From: Candidatus Woesebacteria bacterium RIFCSPHIGHO2_02_FULL_42_20
GTDB lineage: Bacteria > Patescibacteriota > Microgenomatia > UBA8517
Length of the DNA stretch: 51,724 bases
NCBI GenBank assembly: GCA_001792535.1
Contig: MGGS01000001.1
Location: 175,685 to 227,408 of the forward strand
Reading direction: 5' to 3'
The notes beneath the pieces were generated by a model. The model saw only the letters and a list, made by a program, of their open reading frames with translations, was not told the DNA's origin and did no database searches. Shown in pieces: positions 44,399-51,724 of the stretch; the stretch's first letter is position 1, and each line of letters opens with the position of its first letter. The position numbers and the translations under genes were made by a program.

Positions 44399-45559
44399 TT
44401 ACTCGCTAAATTCTGACAGTGTTGCGGAAAGACTAAGTGTGGCGTTGTCGCGCCAGATTTCAAGAGTTACGACACTTCCTACAAATTTGCCACCAACTAC
44501 GTCGCTAAGCTCTTTATCTTCTCCAAGCTGCTCAGTGTCGATTTTAGTAACGATATCCCCCGCCACAACGCCTGCATTTTCAGCCGGAGAGCCTGCCACA
44601 ACCTCAACGATATAAGCCCCCTGGGGGACAGCATTCAAATTGGCAGTATCTTGGGAAATTGTCTGGTACTTTACACCCAAAAACGGCTTGCTGGCAAATT
44701 TCCCGCTTCGCTCAAATTCTTGCAGCGCTTTTTTAACCACGTTAATTGGAATTGCAAAACCAATGTTTTGGGCAGTCTGGGCAACCGCGACGTTGACGCC
44801 TATTACCTGGCCCGCGGAGTTTAGTAACGGCCCGCCCGAGTTTCCCGGATTAATCGCCGCGTCTGTCTGGATCACACCATCAAGCCGCTCAACGGAACCC
44901 TCAAAAGGGTCACCGGCCGTAATTCCTCTACCCAAGCCCGAAATCACGCCCGTTGTCACAGTGTGGCGAAATTCACCCAGTGCAGTCCCGATCGCAACGA
45001 CGAATTGGCCAACTTTCAAATTGTCAGAGTCTCCTAAATCAATAGGCTTGAGCGCGGTGTTTGAGCCTAGCGAAGGATCAACTTTTAAAATTGCCAAGTC
45101 ATTCAAAGGGTCTCTGGAAATTTGCTTCACGTCGTATTCCTTGTCGTCCTTGGTAATAACCTTGTAACTTGACTGGGCATCGGACACCACGTGTTTATTG
45201 GTTACTATCAAACCGTCCTCCGAGATCACAAAACCGGTTCCGATATCCTGTTCCTGACCGCCTTCAACCCTTCTTCTCAACCCCCCAAAAAGATCATATT
45301 GAAGTACACTGCGCTCGGGCGTTTTAATCGAAACCGTGACTACGGAAGGCGAAACGTTTTCGGCAACGCTGATGACTACGGATTCTTCATTGAGGATACG
45401 CTGGTCTACGTTGCCCATTTTAAACGACTGGGTATCTCTTTTTACCAGAAAATCCAATGGTTTTAGCCCGAATAATCTGTCGGCAAGCGCTCCGCCCAAG
45501 ACAGCAGTCACCACAACCAGGGTGAAGGCAAACACTATTAAATATTTTTTAATCCGCAT
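44399..45559 (-). CDS. htrA: HtrA/DegP-like serine protease with PDZ domain
   Basis: 386 aa from the ATG at 45559, which has AAAAGG upstream; a TTG at 45586 is an alternative. An N-terminal membrane anchor (YLIVFAFTLVVVTAVLGGALA) precedes the trypsin-like domain with His in VTNKHVV, Asp in LNDLAILKVD and Ser in NPGNSGGPLLN. One PDZ domain follows (FLGVKYQTISQDTANL to the end). It is an envelope quality-control protease. It lies 30 nt downstream of ctpA, so the two envelope proteases form one unit. Confidence 0.93.
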   Translation of the reverse strand: MRIKKYLIVFAFTLVVVTAVLGGALADRLFGLKPLDFLVKRDTQSFKMGNVDQRILNEESVVISVAENVSPSVVTVSIKTPERSVLQYDLFGGLRRRVEGGQEQDIGTGFVISEDGLIVTNKHVVSDAQSSYKVITKDDKEYDVKQISRDPLNDLAILKVDPSLGSNTALKPIDLGDSDNLKVGQFVVAIGTALGEFRHTVTTGVISGLGRGITAGDPFEGSVERLDGVIQTDAAINPGNSGGPLLNSAGQVIGVNVAVAQTAQNIGFAIPINVVKKALQEFERSGKFASKPFLGVKYQTISQDTANLNAVPQGAYIVEVVAGSPAENAGVVAGDIVTKIDTEQLGEDKELSDVVGGKFVGSVVTLEIWRDNATLSLSATLSEFSE

Positions 45560-45589
45560 ACAAAGCCTTTTCAAACTAATACTCAATCC

Positions 45590-46834
45590 TTAATTTTCGC
45601 TGAGAACTTCAACAGCTTTGTCCAACTGCTCATCCTCGCCCGTTTCTTCATTATCTTCCACCAAGATATCCGGTTCAAGCCCTGCACCATTCACCCAAGT
45701 GCCGTTGGGTGTGAGCCATTTTGAGATAGTCAAATGAAGTCCGGCCCCATTTACAAGTTCCTGCGGCTCCTGAATTGTCCCTTTACCAAAAGTTTTTACA
45801 CCTACAATTTTTCCCCTGGCGTGATCTTGAATCGCCCCCGCCAAAATTTCCGATGCCGAAGCGCTCCCCTCGTCCACAAGAACCAGTAAAGCAATATTAT
45901 AGAGCTTGCCGTTTCCGTAAACGCTGTATTCGTCACGCTTCCCGTCCGCCCATTCTTCCAAAACCACGTTGCCGTTGCGAATGAATTCCGAGGCAATATC
46001 CACCGCACCCAATAAATAGCCTCCTGGGTTGCCGCGAAGGTCCAGAATGACACCTTTTTTGCCTCCCGCGGCAATCTCACTGACCACTTTTGCCCATTCA
46101 AGTTTTGTCTCACCGCCAAACTTATGAATAGCAACATGCACAATCTCACCGTCATCACCGACATATTCCGTCTTGATACTAGGCACGTCTATCGCTTTAC
46201 GGGTTACGTCAATATCAAATGGGGCACTCTGAGCGTCTCTGGCCAAAGTCAATGTCACAACCGATCCGCCCTTGCCGCGAATCAATGTCACAGCCTCTTG
46301 CAAACTCATCCCGTCGGTAATTTTTTCAACCCTTTTTGCCTTGTCGGTTATTTTAAGTATTTTGTCACCCGACTTTACCCCGGCAATCTCGGCCGGACTG
46401 CCCGGAAGCGGGCTTACCACGGTAAGAATGTTATCTTTAAAATCGATCTGAATGCCCACACCTTCAAAATTGCCGTTTAAATCCTCCTGGACAATATGGT
46501 TTTCCGCAGGTGTTAGAAAAACAGTGTAGGGATCGCCAAGAGAACTCACCATGCCTCTGATTGCGCCATATACCATCTCGCCTTCTTTGATTTTTGACTG
46601 GTCATAATAATTTTTTTCCAGCCTATCCCAAACATCCCAAAAAAGGCTAAAATTGAGCTCTTTTTCCGGCAAGTAACTGCGGTTAACCGTAACTACCGGA
46701 AACTTGTCAAAAGAAAACAAAAATCCCTGGTAGCCCATAAAGTAGCCTGTACCAAAAACGACAGACAAACTAAAAATGAATAAAAGTATGTTCCTAGCTT
46801 TTTTGAAGCTAGAATTGGTTTTCGCTTCGTTCAT
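45590..46834 (-). CDS. ctpA: C-terminal processing peptidase (S41, CtpA-like)
   Basis: 414 aa. An N-terminal anchor (residues 13-34) comes first, then a helical segment, then a PDZ domain (about 120-205, NFEGVGIQIDFKDNILTVVSPLPGSPAE). The S41 core follows: GVILDLRGNPGGYL, VLVDEGSASASEILAGAIQD with the catalytic Ser, and VKTFGKGTIQ with the catalytic Lys (about K351). It cleaves exported proteins from their C-termini. The gene is 12 nt downstream of rpsR. Confidence 0.94.
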   Translation of the reverse strand: MNEAKTNSSFKKARNILLFIFSLSVVFGTGYFMGYQGFLFSFDKFPVVTVNRSYLPEKELNFSLFWDVWDRLEKNYYDQSKIKEGEMVYGAIRGMVSSLGDPYTVFLTPAENHIVQEDLNGNFEGVGIQIDFKDNILTVVSPLPGSPAEIAGVKSGDKILKITDKAKRVEKITDGMSLQEAVTLIRGKGGSVVTLTLARDAQSAPFDIDVTRKAIDVPSIKTEYVGDDGEIVHVAIHKFGGETKLEWAKVVSEIAAGGKKGVILDLRGNPGGYLLGAVDIASEFIRNGNVVLEEWADGKRDEYSVYGNGKLYNIALLVLVDEGSASASEILAGAIQDHARGKIVGVKTFGKGTIQEPQELVNGAGLHLTISKWLTPNGTWVNGAGLEPDILVEDNEETGEDEQLDKAVEVLSEN

Positions 46835-46846
46835 TGGAAAGTCAAG

Positions 46847-47062
46847 TTAAACTTTAACAGAAAAAGGAAGCAACCCCAAGTGCCTGGCGCGCTTGATTGA
46901 GAGCGAAAGTAATCTTTGATGCTTCGCGCAAACACCCGTTTTGTAGCGACCAACAATTCTTGCCCGGTCGGATACAAATTTCTCAATCACATCCACACTT
47001 TTATAAGACGGTACCGTCTTTTTGTCACAAAAATAACAGTTGGATTTGGACTTTGTAGTCAT
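46847..47062 (-). CDS. rpsR: Ribosomal protein bS18
   Basis: 71 aa. CYFCDKK near the N-terminus and TGVCAKHQR, then LSLSIKRARHLGLLPF, identify S18. The C-x2-C and C-x2-H pairs suggest a zinc-binding version. It stands in the classical rpsF-ssb-rpsR order. Confidence 0.95.
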   Translation of the reverse strand: MTTKSKSNCYFCDKKTVPSYKSVDVIEKFVSDRARIVGRYKTGVCAKHQRLLSLSIKRARHLGLLPFSVKV

Positions 47063-47068
47063 AGCACC

Positions 47069-47575
47069 TTAGAAAGGAATGTCATCATCCGCCTCGGGGG
47101 TTTCATTTTTCTTTTTAGGAGCAGATTTTTTATTGCTGCTGCTCACTTTCTCTTTGGGGTCAACCGACAAGTCTTGATCGACCGGCGGCGTGAGGTCTTC
47201 CGGAATGTCATCAAGCGGGGAGCTGTCCTGCGCTGGTGCGCCCTTACTGTCCAGCAAAACCATGTCGGAAATTACAATTTCGGTCGTCTGCCTCTGCGCA
47301 CCATCCTGACCTTGCCAGCTTCTGGTTTGAAGCCTGCCTTCGACGTATACTTTCCTGCCTTTTTTCAAAAGCTGGGCGCAGATTTCTGCCAATTTGGTCC
47401 AAGCGACAATGCGGTGAAAATCCGCCTCGTCCCTTTGCTCACCGGACTCCGTTTTCCATTGCCTGTTTGTAGCAACGCTAAAAGTGCAGACCGCTGTTCC
47501 CTGTGGGGTGTAACGAAGTTCCGGGTCGCGTGTAAGGTTCCCAATTAACATTACTTTGTTTAAACCTTTTGCCAT
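47069..47575 (-). CDS. ssb: Single-stranded DNA-binding protein
   Basis: 168 aa. An OB-fold (NKVMLIGNLTRDPELRYTPQGTAVCTFSVATNR, residues 5-37; FHRIVAWTKLAEICAQLLKKGRKVYVEGRLQ) is followed by an acidic, low-complexity tail ending DDDIPF, the tip that recruits replication and repair proteins. It lies between rpsF and rpsR. Confidence 0.96.
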   Translation of the reverse strand: MAKGLNKVMLIGNLTRDPELRYTPQGTAVCTFSVATNRQWKTESGEQRDEADFHRIVAWTKLAEICAQLLKKGRKVYVEGRLQTRSWQGQDGAQRQTTEIVISDMVLLDSKGAPAQDSSPLDDIPEDLTPPVDQDLSVDPKEKVSSSNKKSAPKKKNETPEADDDIPF

Positions 47576-47579
47576 TTTT

Positions 47580-47882
47580 TTAGGCCCTTACTAACAAATA
47601 TCTGACAAAGTCATCCTCAAGTCTAATTTTCTCGTCGAGTTTTTTGACTGTTTCGCTTTTTAATTCTAAAGTGAAATGCAAAAAAGTTCCAGTTTGAGTT
47701 TTTTTTGATCCGGCACCCTTCTTTTTCATATCAAAAAACAAATCCTTTGTCCCCCAGTCCTCGACGTTTTTGACTTTGCCATCAAGAACCTCAACCAGTT
47801 TGGTAACCAATTTCTTTGCAGACCCACTTTTTGCGGGAGTCGCCTTATCGGGCAAAACCACAGTCAGTTCATAAGTATTCAT
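47580..47882 (-). CDS. rpsF: Ribosomal protein bS6
   Basis: 100 aa. MNTYELTVVLPDKAT, then VKNVEDWGTKDLFFDMKKK and GTFLHFTLELKSETVKKLDEKIRLEDDFVRYLLVRA are typical S6. It is the first gene of rpsF-ssb-rpsR-ctpA-htrA. Confidence 0.95.
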   Translation of the reverse strand: MNTYELTVVLPDKATPAKSGSAKKLVTKLVEVLDGKVKNVEDWGTKDLFFDMKKKGAGSKKTQTGTFLHFTLELKSETVKKLDEKIRLEDDFVRYLLVRA

Positions 47883-47892
47883 AAGATGCCCA

Positions 47893-47901
47893 AGTATATC
47901 A
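47893..47901 (-). promoter_or_regulatory. rpsF operon promoter
   Basis: Minus strand: extended -10 TG-A-TATACT at 47901-47893, 10 nt before the rpsF ATG, giving a very short or absent leader. Confidence 0.5.
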
Positions 47902-47952
47902 GCTACCCCTCTCTATCTCAATACCTAAAGCTTTCCTTACTCTTCAATTTTT

Positions 47953-48798
47953 TTATCTCAGTCCACCCACGAGATATAAATTTTCCAAATATAATTTTCT
48001 ATCAACATTTTTACCCACAAAGGTGAATTTCCAACCATCTTGATACCAATTCGAAAATACTAATTTATCGTCAATTCCTATGCAACGCCAGGGCAAGGTT
48101 ATCCCGACGGCTGATACATGAATAGGTACCGTATAAGGTATCGAAAAGCTACAAGTTTCTGGGGAAAAGTCATCTACGCTAGCGTATAAAATCAGTTCGC
48201 TATTTTTGAAACTTGCTTTTAATACTCTGTGATAATAGTTCCAATTATCATCACAAGTCCAACCTTTGGGTATTCTTTGTAACCAGGAGCATGAGTCAAA
48301 ATAATCTTTGGTTCTTTTGACCTCATTCATTCGCGAAGACGTCGCTAAAACTTCATAAAATGACAAGGCAAATAATAGTAGGAATATTACCAATACCACT
48401 TTTAGTATAGGTTTACTCAAATGAAGGGTATTTCTATTCAGCCTTTTTTCCGCTTGATTGTTGTGCAATACTTTTTCGCGGTTGCTATTTATAAGTACAT
48501 TTACTCCGCAGTTTTTTAACACTCTAAGGATTTGTAGATTGTCTTTCAGCCAGAAATCATATGAATTATCCTCTGTAACAATTTTTAATCCCCTTTTAAG
48601 ATATAAGAATCCGGCAATTTCTTTAACGTATTTCAAGTCCTTGAATTCTATTTCTATAACATTGGGCCAATCTTTTAAAACTAATTTATCATCATATATT
48701 TCCAAGATAGTTTTTGGCATATTAATATTGGTCGAATTGGTTAAATACCAAATACCAATCCAACCTAAACCTTCGAATTTTTCAATTAATTTGGACAT
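47953..48798 (-). CDS. Membrane protein with PH-like N-terminal domain, unknown function
   Basis: 281 aa from ATG 48798. Residues 20-110 form a beta-rich unit (TILEIYDDKLVLKDWPNVIEIEFKDLKYVKEIAGF) reminiscent of bacterial PH/GRAM-type domains. A single membrane helix (PILKVVLVIFLLLFALSFYEVL, about 130-150) and a Cys-containing extracytoplasmic domain (SCSWLQRIPKGWTCDDNWNYYH, then TCSFSIPYTVPI) follow. It is more AT-rich than the neighbouring ribosomal genes. No family is recognised. Confidence 0.6.
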   Translation of the reverse strand: MSKLIEKFEGLGWIGIWYLTNSTNINMPKTILEIYDDKLVLKDWPNVIEIEFKDLKYVKEIAGFLYLKRGLKIVTEDNSYDFWLKDNLQILRVLKNCGVNVLINSNREKVLHNNQAEKRLNRNTLHLSKPILKVVLVIFLLLFALSFYEVLATSSRMNEVKRTKDYFDSCSWLQRIPKGWTCDDNWNYYHRVLKASFKNSELILYASVDDFSPETCSFSIPYTVPIHVSAVGITLPWRCIGIDDKLVFSNWYQDGWKFTFVGKNVDRKLYLENLYLVGGLR

Positions 48799-48819
48799 AT
48801 TTAGAAACAAAACATAATG

Positions 48820-49920
48820 CTAGGTTCCAATCTTAAATTCCACCACGTCTCCGTCTTTCATAATATAATCTTTTCCTTCACTTCTAACCTTGCCTTCTTC
48901 TCGAGCACGTTTCCACCCTAGTTTTATAAAATCTTCATAATCAACTATATCCGCTTTAATAAAATTCTTCATGAAATCAGTGTGAATAACTCCCGATGCT
49001 TCCTGCGCCGTAATTCCATTTTTAATCGTCCAAGCACGTACCTCCTTTTCTCCGGCAGTCAAAAAAGTAATGAGACCAAGTGTTTCAAAAGCTTTTTTAA
49101 TTAACCGTTCAAGTCCTGATTCTTTAATTCCCAAATCATCAAGGTAAGCTGACTGATCGGATTCGGATAAGCTCGAGAGCTCGGATTCAATCTTGGCAGA
49201 GATTGCAACTACTTGCGATGAATGAACCCCGACTTCTTTTGCGAATGATAACTCGAGTTTATTGCCTTCATGCAAATCTTCTTCAGAAACATTAAGGCAA
49301 ACCAAAATTAGCTTTGATGTCAGAAGCGACAATTGTTTGACATATTTTTGTTCCTCACTCAACAGTTCGACCTCCCGTGCCGGCTTGCTTTGTGAAATTG
49401 ATTCTTTCAGCTTTGTCACAACTCCCCACCATTTCAGAATCTCCTTATCGGAAGTGTTTCCTGGATCCTTCTGCTTCTCCAGAGTTTGAAGGTCTGCAAG
49501 CTTGAGTTCAGTTTCTATTGTTTCAAAATCCGTTTTTGGATCGACTGTCCCTTCTTTCACAATATCAGGGTCAGAAAAAGCCCGCACAACGTGACATACT
49601 GCATCCACCTCTCTTATATGGGAGAGAAATTTGTTACCCAGCCCTTCCCCTTTGTGCGCGCCTGCAATTAAACCAGCAATATCAATAAATTCAACTGTAG
49701 CCGGAACTTCCGGCGGCAGATGATCCAAGTTCTCCGAAAACTTTACAATCTCTGCAAGTTTCGCTAACCGACTGTCCGGAACCGGCACAACTCCAATATT
49801 CGGCTCAATTGTTGCAAAAGGAAAGTTAGCCACATATGCCTGCTGGCGCATTAAAAGCGCATTAAACAGCGTCGACTTTCCAACGTTTGGCAACCCAACA
49901 ATCCCTACTGATAAGTTCAT
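48820..49920 (-). CDS. ychF: GTP/ATP-binding protein YchF (Obg family)
   Basis: 366 aa. G1 GLPNVGKSTLFNAL, then FPFATIEPNIGVVPVPDSRL, G3-like FIDIAGLIAGAHKGEGLGNKFLSHIREVDAVCHVVR, and a TGS-type C-terminus (LITFLTAGEKEVRAWTIKNG, GVIHTDFMKNFIKADIVDYEDFI). YchF prefers ATP and interacts with ribosomes. The conserved start MNLSVGIVGLPNVG fixes the ATG at 49920. The DNA directly upstream belongs to a broken recombinase gene, so the native promoter region has been replaced or lies within it. Confidence 0.96.
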   Translation of the reverse strand: MNLSVGIVGLPNVGKSTLFNALLMRQQAYVANFPFATIEPNIGVVPVPDSRLAKLAEIVKFSENLDHLPPEVPATVEFIDIAGLIAGAHKGEGLGNKFLSHIREVDAVCHVVRAFSDPDIVKEGTVDPKTDFETIETELKLADLQTLEKQKDPGNTSDKEILKWWGVVTKLKESISQSKPAREVELLSEEQKYVKQLSLLTSKLILVCLNVSEEDLHEGNKLELSFAKEVGVHSSQVVAISAKIESELSSLSESDQSAYLDDLGIKESGLERLIKKAFETLGLITFLTAGEKEVRAWTIKNGITAQEASGVIHTDFMKNFIKADIVDYEDFIKLGWKRAREEGKVRSEGKDYIMKDGDVVEFKIGT

Positions 49921-49924
49921 ACCC

Positions 49925-50300
49925 GATATTTAGGTGATTTATGGGTAAATGACCCATAACTTCCACCTCATTTGTTTTTCCTTTCAAGACTATTTTATCA
50001 ATTAAATCCTGAATTAACAAAGACTTTGTGGGGTAATTAAGACTTCCCAACACTTCTTTTACCTCTTGGCAGAATTCTTTGAGCTCAACATTATCGATAT
50101 TTATGTCTTTTACTTGCTCATTTAGCCTAATTAAATCGTCCTCTAAAGCTTTAATTCTTTTATTAACTCCTCGCTTCATCTCTTTAAACTGCTCAAAATC
50201 AATCTCTGCCTCTCCATAAGCCCTGATATAACGTGCTTCTTCCTCTTTCAGTTTATTTATATTCTCGTGTAACTTTTGCCTTTCTGGGGTGCACTCCACT
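49925..50300 (-). pseudogene. Serine recombinase, C-terminal fragment
   Basis: About 125 codons resembling the coiled-coil C-terminal end of large serine recombinases: CTPERQKLHENINKLKEEEARYIRAYGEAEIDFEQFKE, then KRIKALEDDL and LIQDLIDKIVLKGKTNEVEVMGHLP. No resolvase catalytic domain is present upstream. The frame runs on to 49862 but only by reading the ychF start in another frame. The 5' end joins a truncated HAD gene at about 50300. This is a remnant of a mobile element. Confidence 0.7.
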
Positions 50301-50391
50301 CAAGTCCCTGAGTAAGTTTCAACCAAGAAATATCCTCTGATAAAGTTCCATCAACATCAAGAATTATTGTATCGATTTCTTTTTTTAACAT
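50257..50391 (-). pseudogene. HAD-family hydrolase, N-terminal fragment
   Basis: Starts at the ATG at 50391, 2 nt after the GrpB-like stop. The first 30 residues hold HAD motif I (TIILDVDGTLSED) and ISWLKLTQGL, as in phosphoserine-phosphatase-like enzymes. After about residue 31 the family sequence ends and the frame crosses into the recombinase fragment, stopping after 44 codons. The remaining motifs (II-IV) are missing. Confidence 0.7.
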
Positions 50392-50393
50392 AA

Positions 50394-50927
50394 TCACAAT
50401 TCTTCTCCTGGTATGCTTTCAATTACTTTGCTAAGAAAATAATGCTTTTGTCTCTGGTACTCTCGTTTGGAATAACAATATTTTTTCTTTATATCCACGT
50501 ACTCTTTAAGTAATTCTGGATGAGCAATCAAATAATCGTGTAATTTAATATCTACATCAGCTTCGTGCTCTTTTAATAAAATAATTTCGACCTCGGTATC
50601 CTTATATATATCGTTAAAACGAACGTAGTCTGTCTCAACATTTTCAGGTTCACCAAAAACACTTTTTAATTTATCAACTACTTTATTCCATTCTTTATCA
50701 TTAGGATAAACACCAACTTCAACCTCTCCTTTCCCCATTATTTTAAAAGCCGTAGAACCTCTAATCTTTAACCTAATATTGTAATCTTTTAGAACTTTGC
50801 CGATCTTCTTTATGTATATTTCTGCAATTTGTTCTTGCTGTAGATTATATGGTTTAAGTGTTACAGGTTTTGTCTTATATTTTAAGAAGTATTCCTCTGG
50901 AAATTTATTTAACCCTTTCATAAACAT
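50394..50927 (-). CDS. GrpB-like nucleotidyltransferase-fold protein
   Basis: 177 aa. The central region (IRGSTAFKIMGKGEVEVGVYPNDKEWNKVVDKL, FNDIYKDTEVEIILLKEHEADVDIKLHDYLIAHPELLKEYVDIKK) resembles the GrpB/UPF0157 branch of the nucleotidyltransferase superfamily. The G-S and acidic pairs are partly kept. The C-terminal YQRQKHYFLSKVIE is typical. The substrate is unknown. It sits in a tight run with the SET gene (12 nt upstream) and the truncated HAD gene, so HAD, GrpB and SET were probably one operon. Composition is AT-rich. Confidence 0.65.
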   Translation of the reverse strand: MFMKGLNKFPEEYFLKYKTKPVTLKPYNLQQEQIAEIYIKKIGKVLKDYNIRLKIRGSTAFKIMGKGEVEVGVYPNDKEWNKVVDKLKSVFGEPENVETDYVRFNDIYKDTEVEIILLKEHEADVDIKLHDYLIAHPELLKEYVDIKKKYCYSKREYQRQKHYFLSKVIESIPGEEL

Positions 50928-50939
50928 ATTGTCTAATTT

Positions 50940-51353
50940 TTAAAATTTGGCAGGTTTTACTTCTTTAATCCATAAAGTCTTTTTACTTTCAGGTTTCCCG
51001 TAATTATAATTGACTGTAATCTCCTCTCCTTTATCGATGTCCCTTAAAGCTAAAAATTCAATTGTCTGCTCTTTAATATTCTTCTTATATGTAGCATTTG
51101 GTTTGTAAGAATGATTATAAAAAGATCCATAGCCAAAACAGATAGCTGATGTAGACTTTCCCCACATAAAGTGATAATTTCTTATGACAGTTTTTTTGAC
51201 AAGAGGATAGTCTTTTCTTGGCAGAACAAGAGTGGGACATTCCTCAATTACTTCCCCGCTCTCTATTATCTCAGAAGCGAAAACACCTAGCCCTGCTTTG
51301 GGTATTTTTGATTTTGCTATAAAAATTTTATCTGAAGGCATTATTTTTGTCAT
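50940..51353 (-). CDS. SET-domain lysine methyltransferase-like protein
   Basis: 137 aa from the ATG at 51353; a longer start at 51434 would overlap the upstream gene. A minimal SET domain: AKSKIPKAGLGVFASEIIESGEVIEECP at the start, SFYNHSYKPNATYK (the NHS-x-x-PN motif), and KGEEITVNYNYG (the GEE-x-x-x-Y motif). There is no pre- or post-SET Cys cluster. Such single-domain SET proteins occur scattered in bacteria, probably by transfer, and methylate Lys on proteins. The substrate is unknown. Confidence 0.8.
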   Translation of the reverse strand: MTKIMPSDKIFIAKSKIPKAGLGVFASEIIESGEVIEECPTLVLPRKDYPLVKKTVIRNYHFMWGKSTSAICFGYGSFYNHSYKPNATYKKNIKEQTIEFLALRDIDKGEEITVNYNYGKPESKKTLWIKEVKPAKF

Positions 51354-51354
51354 T

Positions 51355-51570
51355 TTATAATAAAGCCTCAATCTTTTTGTATATTTCAAGACATTTATTT
51401 TCCAACATAAAAGGAATAAATCTTTTTCTTTCATTGTCAGGTAAACCGTTGACTAGTTTTTTTGTCGGCCACGCCTCAAATCCCTGGGCAACTTCTCCTT
51501 CTACTTTCAAATCTTTAATATTCCCCTGATATTTATAAGCATAAATAGCCCGTATGACATTATTTATCAT
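51355..51570 (-). CDS. Hypothetical small protein upstream of the SET gene
   Basis: 71 aa (MINNVIRAIYAYKYQGNIKD, then FEAWPTKKLVNGLPDNERKRF). Helical and charged, it ends 1 nt before the SET start, so it is probably in the same operon. No family is recognised. Confidence 0.45.
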   Translation of the reverse strand: MINNVIRAIYAYKYQGNIKDLKVEGEVAQGFEAWPTKKLVNGLPDNERKRFIPFMLENKCLEIYKKIEALL

Positions 51571-51724
51571 TCCTGTTATAGAATCTTTTGCACTTTTACG
51601 AAGTTTGGTAATAAGTTTTAAATCAGTACGTCAAGTACCCCTTTTTTTGCACACACTTTCTACATGTTTAAAGTTAGGAATTTCAGTTTGAATTTGATAG
51701 GTGACATTTTAAGTTTGGTGTGAA
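51571..51724. other. AT-rich end of window, no gene seen
   Basis: No convincing reading frame or promoter pair. A run of seven T at about 51642-51648 and a TTGACG (minus strand) near 51635 were seen but make no clear signal. Confidence 0.4.

Noticed and set aside
46916-47548. 210-codon frame opposite ssb and rpsR
   Set aside because: Antisense to well-identified ribosomal and ssb genes and without protein-family features.
49939-49959. Inverted repeat TTATGGGT/ACCCATAA upstream of ychF as operator
   Set aside because: It falls within the recombinase-like coding sequence (VMGHLPINH), so it may be chance; no promoter overlaps it clearly.

Overview
The window looks like part of a streamlined Patescibacteria (CPR) chromosome, probably of the Microgenomates type. 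This is inferred from content, not from a database search. Genes are tightly packed, often with 4-nt overlaps or overlapping stop codons. GC content is moderate. Short palindromes sit in frame inside housekeeping genes (gyrB, gyrA, hisS). RF1 is shortened, EF-P carries Arg at its tip, and several promoters lie so close to start codons that the mRNAs should be leaderless.

Layout. 0-12.6 kb: the end of a secreted surface protein, a DNA polymerase III delta'-like subunit, gyrB, a K+-independent H+-pumping pyrophosphatase (hppA), a NAGPA-type phosphodiester glycosidase (minus strand), a beta-propeller protein, a 45-codon membrane peptide, gyrA and a Xer recombinase (minus). 12.6-13.5 kb: a doubtful small ORF and about 0.5 kb of AT-rich non-coding DNA. 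13.5-21.2 kb: membrane proteins, yebC, a TPR protein, an LCP/LytR_C-like protein, a CPA2 antiporter, an RluA-type pseudouridine synthase, TraR/DksA, a DUF457-like protein, efp and tRNA-Leu(CAA). 21.2-27.3 kb: a three-gene operon (666-aa protein of unknown function plus two M20 peptidases) behind a leader-peptide attenuator, a BrnT/CopG-type toxin-antitoxin pair and an ATP-grasp-like protein. 27.4-29.6 kb: dnaB and an MBL hydrolase. 30.7-42.1 kb: a histidine leader-peptide attenuator followed by a DapF-like epimerase, an unknown 452-aa protein, a serine hydrolase, hisS, an EamA transporter, a giant alpha-2-macroglobulin-like protein and a MEMO-family protein. 42.1-49.9 kb: rpmE, a short RF1, a retropepsin, a P-loop kinase-like protein, htrA, ctpA, rpsR-ssb-rpsF, a PH-like membrane protein and ychF. 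49.9-51.7 kb: broken HAD and serine-recombinase genes joined head to tail, then GrpB-like and SET-domain genes. This looks like mobile-element debris or a rearrangement.

Most notable signal. Two independent ribosome-mediated transcription attenuators can be read directly. One leader peptide is MTFRFTQNHHHEPA. The other is MNLRNFIIVSILLFTRGV, with tandem CTC Leu codons. Each overlaps or abuts an antiterminator arm that competes with an intrinsic terminator 15-20 nt before the first structural gene. Each controls an operon whose protein of unknown function (452 aa and 666 aa) appears to share a C-terminal domain: a C-x-x-[FY]-x-[WY] motif, then IRE[IV] 34-35 residues on, then an RQG-x-x-I-I motif. 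The histidine unit also carries a DapF-fold protein with both catalytic Cys, and hisS. This suggests an aminoacyl-tRNA-responsive system, either for amino-acid scavenging or for an amino-acid-derived product, that to my knowledge is undescribed in CPR bacteria.
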